Below are positions 26,701-33,763 of a stretch of 64,000 nt of DNA, one piece after another. The first letter of the stretch is position 1. Each line of letters starts with the position of its first letter. The notes under the pieces are model-generated. The model was not told where the DNA came from and did no database searches. It worked only from the letters and a program-made list of their open reading frames with translations. Origin of the DNA: JBBDMX01 sp040878035 (lineage in GTDB: Bacteria; Planctomycetota; Phycisphaerae; Phycisphaerales; Phycisphaeraceae); the NCBI GenBank assembly GCA_040878035.1, contig JBBDMX010000049.1:45905-109904 (forward strand). The letters run 5' to 3'. A program made the translations under genes and the position numbers.

Positions 26701-28164
26701 TCACACCCCGTCGCGATTGCGGTTGATCTTGAGCCGCTTCATCTCGCGGTCGGTGCGCTCCTTCCAGTCCTTGATCTGAAGCTCGTCGATGTGGCGTTCC
26801 TGCTTGAACTCCTCGACGTTCTGCTTTTCCAGCGTTTCCAGCTCCGTGATGGCGGCCTTGACCCGATCCCACGAGGCGATGCAGGCGTTGGTGCGCTGGA
26901 TCCACAACCGCTTGGAGTCGGTGGTGAATCGACCGCTGTTGGAGAAATACATATACCCGCCCTGCTTTTCCGGATCGTCGCGGGAGGCCTCTTCAATGTT
27001 GTTGTTGATCACCCCGACCAGCTCATCGATCCGCCTGTGGTTCTTCCCGATGGTCTCCTCGTGGGTGACAAAGAGTTTGGATTTCTCCGTCATGGCCCAC
27101 TTGCCGTAGTCGTTAAAGAGCCTCCAGTCCTCCAGTCCCAGCAGCTCGCCCAGCAGGGCCGGATCGGCGCGATCGATGGGCAGCGCCAGCTTGATCTTGA
27201 TCGCGTCGCCGCTGGTGAGCGTCAAAATGGTCTTGCTGGTGTCGTTGAAGATGACCTGCTCGGTGGGCACATCGCGGGGCAGGGACTTTTCGATGTGCAC
27301 CTGGGCCCACTTGTCTTTCCAGGCCGCGGCGGTGGCGTCCTGGACCATCATGGCTTCCACCAGGACCGAGGGATGCGCTTTCATGTCCGCCATGGCGCGG
27401 ATGTTGGCGCAGAGGATGGAGTTCATCTTGGCGTCCACCTCGGCCGAGCCGGTGGTCATGTTCTGCGAGAAGGCCACCGCGCCGCCCACCGTCCCGCCCG
27501 CCACGATGTGGATCGTGTCGCTGGCAAAGACCACCCAGATCGAGGCGCTGATGGCGTCCTTGATGATGGTGTGGAAGGTGATCTTGCCGCTGTAGTCCTT
27601 CATCATCTTGAGCATCTCTTCGGCGACATCGACCCGGCCGCCGGGGCTGTCCAGGACAAAGACGATGTGCTTGACCTTGTGCTTCTGGGCGTAGTCCAGG
27701 GTTTCCTTCACGCCGTCGGACACGATTTCCTTGCCGAACGCCCCGCTCAAGGGGATGAGCAGGTAGGGCGTCTTGCCGATGTCGGTCGGTTCGGCGGGGG
27801 CCGGCGCGGTCGGAGCGGCCTTGGCGCTGGCGGCCGGCTTGCCCTCATCCTTGGCTTTGTCGCTGTCCTTGGCCTTGCCTTCGTCCTTGCCTTCGTCCTT
27901 GCCCTTCTTCTTGCCGCCAAAAAAGTCGTCGGGCACCGGGCCGCGATCGATCGACTGCACGTCGCTGACCTTGAGCGGCAGCTTGGCGCGGATGCCGGCG
28001 ACCATGGTGTCGATGACCAGTTGCTTGTCGGTTTCCGACAGGATGATGCCGGTGAAGGAGCGCCCATCGTTAAGGTGAACCACGTCCGCACGGGCAGGGC
28101 GTGCCAGGAGCGTCAAGGCCAGCAGCCCCAACAGACACAGCGATATCGAACGCCGGTGGTTCAT
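26701..28164 (-). CDS. secreted ClpP-fold (NfeD/SppA-like) protease-like protein
   Basis: 487 residues from the ATG at 28164, opening a signal peptide (ISLCLLGLLALTLLARPARA). Residues 27-80 are a small beta domain. A low-complexity Lys/Asp/Glu/Gly linker (about 85-110) follows. The ClpP-like domain has FVLDSPGGRVDVAEEM (near 169-184) and AISASIWVVFASDTIHI, with Ser206 or Ser208 as the candidate nucleophile. This is the arrangement of NfeD-type membrane-associated serine peptidases. The C-terminal half, with many charged residues, is unrecognised. Whether it is catalytic is not certain, because Lys/His partners are not confirmed. It lies downstream of a phased TGTCA array. Confidence 0.75.
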   Translation of the reverse strand: MNHRRSISLCLLGLLALTLLARPARADVVHLNDGRSFTGIILSETDKQLVIDTMVAGIRAKLPLKVSDVQSIDRGPVPDDFFGGKKKGKDEGKDEGKAKDSDKAKDEGKPAASAKAAPTAPAPAEPTDIGKTPYLLIPLSGAFGKEIVSDGVKETLDYAQKHKVKHIVFVLDSPGGRVDVAEEMLKMMKDYSGKITFHTIIKDAISASIWVVFASDTIHIVAGGTVGGAVAFSQNMTTGSAEVDAKMNSILCANIRAMADMKAHPSVLVEAMMVQDATAAAWKDKWAQVHIEKSLPRDVPTEQVIFNDTSKTILTLTSGDAIKIKLALPIDRADPALLGELLGLEDWRLFNDYGKWAMTEKSKLFVTHEETIGKNHRRIDELVGVINNNIEEASRDDPEKQGGYMYFSNSGRFTTDSKRLWIQRTNACIASWDRVKAAITELETLEKQNVEEFKQERHIDELQIKDWKERTDREMKRLKINRNRDGV

Positions 28165-28679
28165 GCGATGACTCCAAGATGCGAAGCCCCGAGATTCATG
28201 GGTACGACTGGCCCTGGAAGTTCCTTTGATCATGAGTCGCCATTTTAGTGGCTGGAGGCGACAGCGCCAAGAGCGGTTTTTTCGCCCGGCCTGTCCAAAA
28301 TTCGCCCAAAATCGGATATCCGGACACATGTCAGCCCCCCCTCCCCCTGGGTGTCATCTTTTGATTGCTCCTTGTCATCACAACACTTAACAAATGTCAC
28401 CCCCCATGTCAGCGGCGTGTCAGGGTGACATTCTGGTTCTTCATGTCCGGTATCGCCAACCCGTTTTGTGAGCGCGGCTTGCCTCCCCTTTGGCAGGAAT
28501 ATGCCAATGTCAGGGGCGGAAATTGGCGCGCATGCCTGAAATTCGCGCTGCCGCGGCGCCAACGTGGCGGGCGGCGAAGTGGCGATTCCAGTGTGAACTA
28601 TGATATAATGCTTGTGTATCATATATTGAACATGATATCACCCATGCGGTGTGGAGTAAAGCCCTCCTGATGAAAAAAT
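28165..28679. other. intergenic region upstream of the ClpP-like gene
   Basis: 515 bp without a gene. The centre holds a cluster of TGTCA pentamers, given as a separate feature. An AT-rich block at 28595-28640 contains TATAAT at 28604, but it faces no gene on the plus strand. None of the A-K repeat families is present. Confidence 0.5.
28329..28512. promoter_or_regulatory. phased TGTCA array, putative regulator binding sites
   Basis: TGTCA occurs in the same orientation with first bases at 28329, 28352, 28373, 28395, 28407, 28418 and 28508. Spacings among the first six are 23, 21, 22, 12 and 11 bp, close to one and two helical turns. The copy at 28418 is part of the palindrome TGTCAGGGTGACA. 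Such phasing is typical of cooperative binding by a transcription factor on one face of the helix. The ClpP-like gene at 28164 is the nearest downstream gene on the minus strand. No binding protein can be named. Confidence 0.45.
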
Positions 28680-29240
28680 TCAGTTGATCTGGCTGATGGA
28701 CACCTCGCCCGTGACCGGGTTGAGGGTCAGCGTGATGGTTCGGCCGCCGGCGGCCAGGGTGATGGTGCCCGCGGTCGTCTGGTCGAGCTGGCCAAAGGCG
28801 CCGAAGCGCACGCGGGCGTCGCCCCCCAGGGAGTAGGCCGAGATTGTCACGCCGGTCATGGTGTAGGCCTTGCCCTGCCCAAAGACCACGTGGTAGGGGA
28901 TCTTGCCCACCGGGTCGGTGATGGGCGTGGTGGGCGCGGCGACGGTGGTGATCGAGTAGGCATTATTGGCCTGATCGATGACGAGGTAGCGCAGGTTGTC
29001 GCCATGGGCGATCGAGTCGGACTGGGCGAAGGCCAGGTCGGCCGCCAGGGTTCCGGCCGCGGCGCGGAGGCGCGCCAGGTCCGAGTCGCGGAACATGGGC
29101 ACCGCCATGGTGCCGATGATGCCCAGGATGGCCACCACCAGCATCATCTCGACCAGCGTCAAGCCTGGGCAGCGGCGATGCGCAGCGAAAGCGCTGCGGC
29201 TACGACCGGGCGGATAGAAACGGCGCGCGCGACAACCCAT
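28680..29240 (-). CDS. GspH/FimT-like pseudopilin
   Basis: 186 residues. The leader is long (about 27 residues, ending RRCPG), followed by LTLVEMMLVVAILGIIGTMA, a prepilin site with Gly at -1, Leu instead of Phe at +1 and Glu at +5. The later sequence (RAAAGTLAADLAFAQSDSIAHG) matches the GspH/FimT block RLAGDL..AR.EA. The subunit would sit at the tip of a pseudopilus. It is divergent from three further pseudopilin genes starting at 29385. Confidence 0.85.
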   Translation of the reverse strand: MGCRARRFYPPGRSRSAFAAHRRCPGLTLVEMMLVVAILGIIGTMAVPMFRDSDLARLRAAAGTLAADLAFAQSDSIAHGDNLRYLVIDQANNAYSITTVAAPTTPITDPVGKIPYHVVFGQGKAYTMTGVTISAYSLGGDARVRFGAFGQLDQTTAGTITLAAGGRTITLTLNPVTGEVSISQIN

Positions 29241-29384
29241 AGGGGTGATATCGGCTGGGTAAACCTCTCAATCGAGTGCTCGAACCGCCCGATTAGGCAT
29301 ATAGATAGAGCGGACGCGGCTACCAGTTGTGGAGCGTTGTACTTCTTACCTTCCACTTTTAACTTTTAACTTTTCACCTACCCC

Positions 29385-29870
29385 ATGCCCACCTCCCGCG
29401 CCTTTACCCTCATGGAATGCCTCTTTGCCACGACCGTGCTGGCGGTGGCGGCGCTGGCGGTGGCGCAGGCGGTCAGTTCCGGCCAGGCGCAGACGCAGGC
29501 GGCCCTGGGCGGCGAACGGGCGCAGATGCTGGCGCAGACGCTGATGGAGGAAGTGCTGGCGCTGCCTTACGCCGATCCCGGCGGCGGGGCGGTCGCCGGT
29601 CCCGACGCCGGCGAGAGCAGCCGCGCCTTGTTCGACAACGCCGACGACTTCCACAATTTCAGCGAGGCCGCCGGGGCCTTGCGTGACCATGCCGCGGTGC
29701 TCTATCCCACGATCTTCCAGACGTATTCGCGGCAGGTGACGGCGGTGTACGGTTCGGTCACGGTGACGGGCTTTAGTGCCGCGGTGCCGGGGCTGACGGT
29801 CACGGTGACCGTGACGGATGCCCGTGGGCAGCAATGGTCGGTGGTGCGATTTGTGCCGCAGCCGCTATGA
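29385..29870 (+). CDS. GspI-like pseudopilin
   Basis: 161 residues. A very short leader MPTSRA is followed by FTLMECLFATTVLAVAALAV. Ala rather than Gly is at -1, as in the prepilins at the left of the window, and Glu is at +5. The C-terminal beta part includes VTVTVTDARGQQWSVVRFV. The position before GspJ-like and GspK-like genes supports a GspI role in the minor pseudopilin tip complex. It ends 62 nt before the next gene. Confidence 0.82.
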   Translation: MPTSRAFTLMECLFATTVLAVAALAVAQAVSSGQAQTQAALGGERAQMLAQTLMEEVLALPYADPGGGAVAGPDAGESSRALFDNADDFHNFSEAAGALRDHAAVLYPTIFQTYSRQVTAVYGSVTVTGFSAAVPGLTVTVTVTDARGQQWSVVRFVPQPL

Positions 29871-29932
29871 GGGGTGATCCCCGGTTAGCCCCCGGGACGG
29901 GGCCTGCCGAGGCTTGATGATGGAGTGAAGTT

Positions 29933-30562
29933 ATGAAGCGCGGCATGACGCTCATCGAACTGCTGCTGTCGCTGGCGGTCACCGGGATCATCGGCGTGAC
30001 GGTGACGGCGATGCTCTTTGGCGTGACCCAGGGCACCGCCAGCCGCAACGACATGCGCAACCTGGTGGTCAAGCATCAGGCGGTGCTGGGCCGCGTCGGT
30101 TCGGCCATCCGCACCTCCAAGACGGTATTGGGCAGCAGCAGCACCTATCTGGTGCTTTGGATCGCCGACAGTAATGGCGACGCGGCGCCCAACCTGGCGG
30201 AGCTGCGCTGGATGAAGCGCGACACGGCGACCAGCGAGCTTAAGGCCTACAAGGTGGCCTTTCCCACTTCCATGACGCAGGCGCAGAAGGACGCGGCCAA
30301 CACGGCTTACACGCTCAATGACAATTTCCTGACCGTGGCCGCGGCCCTGGAGAGCAACACCTACGTGGTGGCCGAAACCTGGGCGACGAGCGTGACCGCT
30401 CTGGCGTGGAGCCTCAACTCGGGCACCGCGCAGCAGGCGACGCTGGTGAGCTTTCGCGTGACGCTCAACTGCGATGCAGGCGACGACATGGGCATGGGGG
30501 CCGCGTGCCTGCGCAACAACGGTGTCTCGGCGGGCAGCGGCGCGGGAGGAAGCACACCATGA
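29933..30562 (+). CDS. GspJ-like pseudopilin
   Basis: 209 residues. The leader is only MKRG, followed by MTLIELLLSLAVTGIIGVTV, a prepilin motif with Gly at -1, Met at +1 and Glu at +5. The body has VVKHQAVLGRVGSAIRTSKT and a beta-rich C-terminus, consistent with GspJ/PilW. The stop overlaps the ATG of the next gene (ATGA), as often seen between GspJ and GspK genes. It is probably translated together with it. Confidence 0.82.
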   Translation: MKRGMTLIELLLSLAVTGIIGVTVTAMLFGVTQGTASRNDMRNLVVKHQAVLGRVGSAIRTSKTVLGSSSTYLVLWIADSNGDAAPNLAELRWMKRDTATSELKAYKVAFPTSMTQAQKDAANTAYTLNDNFLTVAAALESNTYVVAETWATSVTALAWSLNSGTAQQATLVSFRVTLNCDAGDDMGMGAACLRNNGVSAGSGAGGSTP

Positions 30563-32529
30563 GCAGGACCAAGGTGGATTTCGGATTTCGGATTTCGGAT
30601 TTCGGATTTCGGATTTCAAGCCCGGCCATGCGAGTCCGCGAGCTTGGCCGGGATCCCCGGAGCGTCGAGCCCCGGCAAGCCCCGCGGCCGGGACATGCCG
30701 GGGCTTGGCAAAATCAGAAATCAGAAATCCAACTCCACCGCCGCGGCGTCGCCATGCTCCTGGTGATCATCGCCGTCGCCATGGTCACGGTGCTGGCGCT
30801 GGCGTTCCTCAATGCCCAGGGCACGACCACCGGCATCGCCGCCAATGTAGACCGCCAGGGCCACGCCCAGTACATCGCCGAGTCGGCCCTGACCATGGCG
30901 GTGGCGGAAATGAAGGCCAACACCAACTGGCGCACCACGTTCACCAACGGCGTGTGGGTCAACAATCAGGCGATGAACGCCGGCACCTTCACCCTCCGCG
31001 GCGAGGACGGCATCGACAGCGACGGCAACGGCACCGTTGACGGCGACGGCGACCTGACCGACGACCCGGCTGAACTGGTCACCTTGACCGCCATCGCCAC
31101 CTTCCAGGGTGTGTCGCACACGGCCCGGATGATCGTGCACCCCGGCGGCGAAGAAGGCGGGAACGGTCTCCAGGCCGAGTATCACGAACTCTCCTCGCTT
31201 TATCTGCTGATCCTGCGCCTCACCGCCATGCTTTCTCTGGACCAGATGAGCACGCAACTGCTTAACGTCCTGAACATCACCGGCTGGCAGAACATTCCCA
31301 GCTATACCGAGGTCGTGCCCAACATCAATATCACGCTCAAGAACAGCTCCGCCAGGGCCTGGTCCGGCGGGCCTACCGACTATTTCGCTATCCGCTACCG
31401 CGGCCAGATCACCATCCCCGCCACGGGCACCTGGACCTTCTGGACCGACAGCGACGACGGATCGGACCTGTGGATCGACGGCGTGCGCGTGGTGAACAAC
31501 GACGGCCTGCACAGCATGGCTTTGCGCAGCGGCTCGAAGTACCTCACCGCCGGCACGCACGAATTTACCGCCGGCATGTACGAATGGACAGGCGATTTCG
31601 GCATGATCGTCTCCTGGCAGGGGCCCGGGGTATCGACCCGCACGGTCATTCCCGCCACGGCGTTCTCCCATGGCGGCGGCGGCTCGTCCAGCGTCGTCCC
31701 CACGCCCGGTATCTTGACCAAGGATGACATTCGCCTCAGCAGCGATGCCTTGATCGACAGCTACAAGTCCTCCAGCGGCGCCTATGGCGGGAGCAACAGC
31801 GGCTCACGCGCGGTGGTGGCGACCAACACCACCGGCGCCGGCGACGTGCGCTTGCAGAATTCGAGCCAGATCCGCGGCGACGTGTACGTCGGCGCCGGCG
31901 GCAACCCCAGTTCCGTGGTGCAAACCGACAGTGCGGGCCAGATCACCGGCGCCAAGGCCGCGCTGCCCGCGGCGCTGCCCGTCGATACCGTCTCGGCGCC
32001 CACGGGTATGCCCGGCAGCCTGGGTGACGTGACGCTCAACGGCAACACCGTCACGGTCAGCAACGCCAACTACACCCTCCGCAACTTCAAGCTGGCGGGG
32101 GACTCCACGCTCTATGTCTCGGGAAATGTGGTGATCTATTGCACGGACACCTTTGAGATGGACGGCACCTCGCAGATCATCCTCAATTCCGGTGCCGCGC
32201 TGACGCTCTACGCCTACAACCAGGCGCTGATCAAGGGCAATAGCCGAATCAACCCAGGGGGTAACCCCGCCAAGGTCAGCATTCGCATCATTGCCAGCGA
32301 TCGCATTGTGAAGCTGGACGACGACGCGCAGGTGTACGCTTCCATACGATGTCCGCGCGGGGACCTCTTAATCTACGCCGAAAGCCAGCTCTTTGGCATC
32401 AGCGAGAGCGACGACTTGGAGATTGTCGCCCAGGCGCAGTTCCATGTGGACACCGACAACAGCGGGGAAGCCACCGGCAATACTGGCACCGTGGGCTTCA
32501 GCGTGACATGGGTGGAACCGGGAGCGTGA
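30559..32529 (+). CDS. GspK-like pilus protein with PA14 domain
   Basis: 656 residues from the overlapping ATG. Residues about 6-57 are encoded by family A and E repeats (for example VDFGFRISDFGFRISSPAMR). Then HRRGVAMLLVIIAVAMVTVL gives a GspK/PilX-type N-terminal helix. Residues about 270-370 are a PA14 domain (IPATGTWTFWTDSDDGSDLW, IDGVRVV), which usually binds carbohydrate. The C-terminal 250 residues, with YVGAGGN, FKLAGDSTLYVSGNV and LTLYAYNQALIKGN, resemble a DUF7305-type beta-helix domain. It is probably a tip adhesin or minor subunit of the pseudopilus. An alternative start after the repeat is not available in frame before HRRG except MRVRELG at 30630. Confidence 0.75.
   Translation: MSRTKVDFGFRISDFGFRISSPAMRVRELGRDPRSVEPRQAPRPGHAGAWQNQKSEIQLHRRGVAMLLVIIAVAMVTVLALAFLNAQGTTTGIAANVDRQGHAQYIAESALTMAVAEMKANTNWRTTFTNGVWVNNQAMNAGTFTLRGEDGIDSDGNGTVDGDGDLTDDPAELVTLTAIATFQGVSHTARMIVHPGGEEGGNGLQAEYHELSSLYLLILRLTAMLSLDQMSTQLLNVLNITGWQNIPSYTEVVPNINITLKNSSARAWSGGPTDYFAIRYRGQITIPATGTWTFWTDSDDGSDLWIDGVRVVNNDGLHSMALRSGSKYLTAGTHEFTAGMYEWTGDFGMIVSWQGPGVSTRTVIPATAFSHGGGGSSSVVPTPGILTKDDIRLSSDALIDSYKSSSGAYGGSNSGSRAVVATNTTGAGDVRLQNSSQIRGDVYVGAGGNPSSVVQTDSAGQITGAKAALPAALPVDTVSAPTGMPGSLGDVTLNGNTVTVSNANYTLRNFKLAGDSTLYVSGNVVIYCTDTFEMDGTSQIILNSGAALTLYAYNQALIKGNSRINPGGNPAKVSIRIIASDRIVKLDDDAQVYASIRCPRGDLLIYAESQLFGISESDDLEIVAQAQFHVDTDNSGEATGNTGTVGFSVTWVEPGA
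30576..30730. repeat. families A and E inserted in frame in the GspK-like gene
   Basis: Five family A units (GGATTTC) lead into a family E double hairpin (CCCGGCCATGCGAGTCCGCG, then GCCCCGGCAAGC...GCCGGGGCTTGG). The element ends in inverted family A units (AATCAGAAATCAG). No stop codon is created. Confidence 0.9.
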
Positions 32530-32531
32530 GG

Positions 32532-32679
32532 AATTTCTGATTTCTGATTTGATGACAAGCCCGGCCATGCGAGTCTTCGAGCTTGGCTGGGATTCCGCCC
32601 GCACCGTTGGTGCTTGGGCTAACAACCTTTTCCACTCTCCACTCTCCACTCTCCACTCTCCACTCTCCACTCTCCACTA
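32532..32679. repeat. families A, E and H
   Basis: Two family A units and a half family E hairpin (CCCGGCCATGCGAGTCTTCG) are followed by seven TCCACTC units at 32631-32679, the only family H tandem in the window. It fills the gap between the GspK-like gene and the PfkB gene. Confidence 0.9.
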
Positions 32680-32714
32680 TTTACTTTTCCCCTCCCGCCT
32701 GCCATCCTTTTGGG

Positions 32715-33674
32715 ATGGCTGAAGCAACCCTCGATTGCGTGGTCGCCGGGTCGTGCGTGGTGGACCTATTGTGCCGGCCCGTGCGCTTGGATGTGGCGAT
32801 CGGTGCGGGCGTCTTGCACCAGGTCGAGCCCATGCAACTGGTCGCCGGCGGGATCACCTCCAACGCCGGGGTCACCATGGCCCGGCTGGGCTTGAAGGTC
32901 GCCATACTCAGCTATGTGGGTCGCGACGCCTGGGCGCCGGTGTTGCGTGATCTGTATCGCCGCGAGGACATCGACGATGCGCCGCTGGCGACGCACCCCA
33001 CCGGCGCGACGAGCACCACCGTGGTGGCCATCGCGCCCGACGGCGAGCGCAGCTTCTTCCATTGCGTGGGCGCGCCCAAGTTGATGACGGCGCGGACGCT
33101 GCTGGACCAGTTGCCGCTCTTGTCGCGCAGCCGGTTCCTGCTGCTGGGGTATTACAGTCTGATGCCGAATCTGGAGTCGGACCTGGCGGAAGTGTTGCGC
33201 GAGGTGCGCGCCACGGGATGCCGCACGGCCATGGATGCCGCGGGCGACGGCGGGGGGATGCAGCCGCTGGAGCGCCTGCTGCCGCATCTGGATGTGTGGG
33301 TGCCGTCGCTCAACGAAGCGCGGCATCAGACGGGGCACGACGACCCGCGGAAGATCATCGCGATGTACCGCGACTGCGGGGCGCCGGGATTGCTGGGGGT
33401 GAAGCTCGGCGGGACGCGGGGCGTGCTGATGTCGCCGGCGGAGGGTGAGTTTGTCGAGGTCGCCAGTTGCGCGGCACCGGGGCCGGTGGTGGATACGACC
33501 GGCGCGGGCGACTGCTTCTACGGCGGACTGCTGGCGGGGCTGATCAACGGCCTGAGCGTGCACGACGCCGGCCGCATGGGCGCCGCGGCGGCGGCATGCT
33601 GTGTGACGAGCATGGGCGGCTCAACCGGCGGCCGCGGGTGGGAAGAGACGGCGCGGATGGCGGGGGTGATGTAA
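32715..33674 (+). CDS. PfkB-family carbohydrate kinase
   Basis: 319 residues from the ATG at 32715. The ribokinase fold has GGITSNAGVTMARLGLKVA near the substrate site and DTTGAGDCFYGGLLAGLING near residue 259, the PfkB signature 2 with the catalytic Asp (GAGDCF). The enzyme phosphorylates a sugar, nucleoside or similar alcohol with ATP. Substrate is not inferable. The reading frame is open upstream to 32583 through the tandem repeat, but that portion (STLHSPL) is not protein-like. It stands alone, flanked by repeats. Confidence 0.9.
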   Translation: MAEATLDCVVAGSCVVDLLCRPVRLDVAIGAGVLHQVEPMQLVAGGITSNAGVTMARLGLKVAILSYVGRDAWAPVLRDLYRREDIDDAPLATHPTGATSTTVVAIAPDGERSFFHCVGAPKLMTARTLLDQLPLLSRSRFLLLGYYSLMPNLESDLAEVLREVRATGCRTAMDAAGDGGGMQPLERLLPHLDVWVPSLNEARHQTGHDDPRKIIAMYRDCGAPGLLGVKLGGTRGVLMSPAEGEFVEVASCAAPGPVVDTTGAGDCFYGGLLAGLINGLSVHDAGRMGAAAAACCVTSMGGSTGGRGWEETARMAGVM

Positions 33675-33762
33675 AGTGCGAAGTACGAAGGGCGAAGTAC
33701 GAAGCAGGAAACCTGTGCTCCTTCTTACTTCGCACTTCGTACCTCGCACTTCGTACCTTCTC
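33674..33762. repeat. family J inverted repeat
   Basis: Left arm GCGAAGTACGAAGGGCGAAG, right arm CTTCGCACTTCGTACCTCGC plus one more unit. It lies between convergent genes and is the only J copy in the window. Confidence 0.85.
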
Positions 33763-33763
33763 C

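Noticed and set aside
26791..28248. Long plus-strand frame opposite the ClpP-like gene
   Set aside because: Low-complexity Gly/Asp/Val translation; the minus frame has a signal peptide and ClpP-fold motifs.
28604..28609. TATAAT on the plus strand as a promoter
   Set aside because: There is no good -35 and no plus-strand gene until 29385, where the intervening gene is antisense.
29885..30619. Minus-strand frame beginning MKSEIRNPKSEIRNP
   Set aside because: The start is translated from family A and the rest lies antisense to the GspJ-like gene.
32631..32679. Seven TCCACTC units as a CRISPR array
   Set aside because: There are no spacers and no cas genes; units are contiguous 7-mers.
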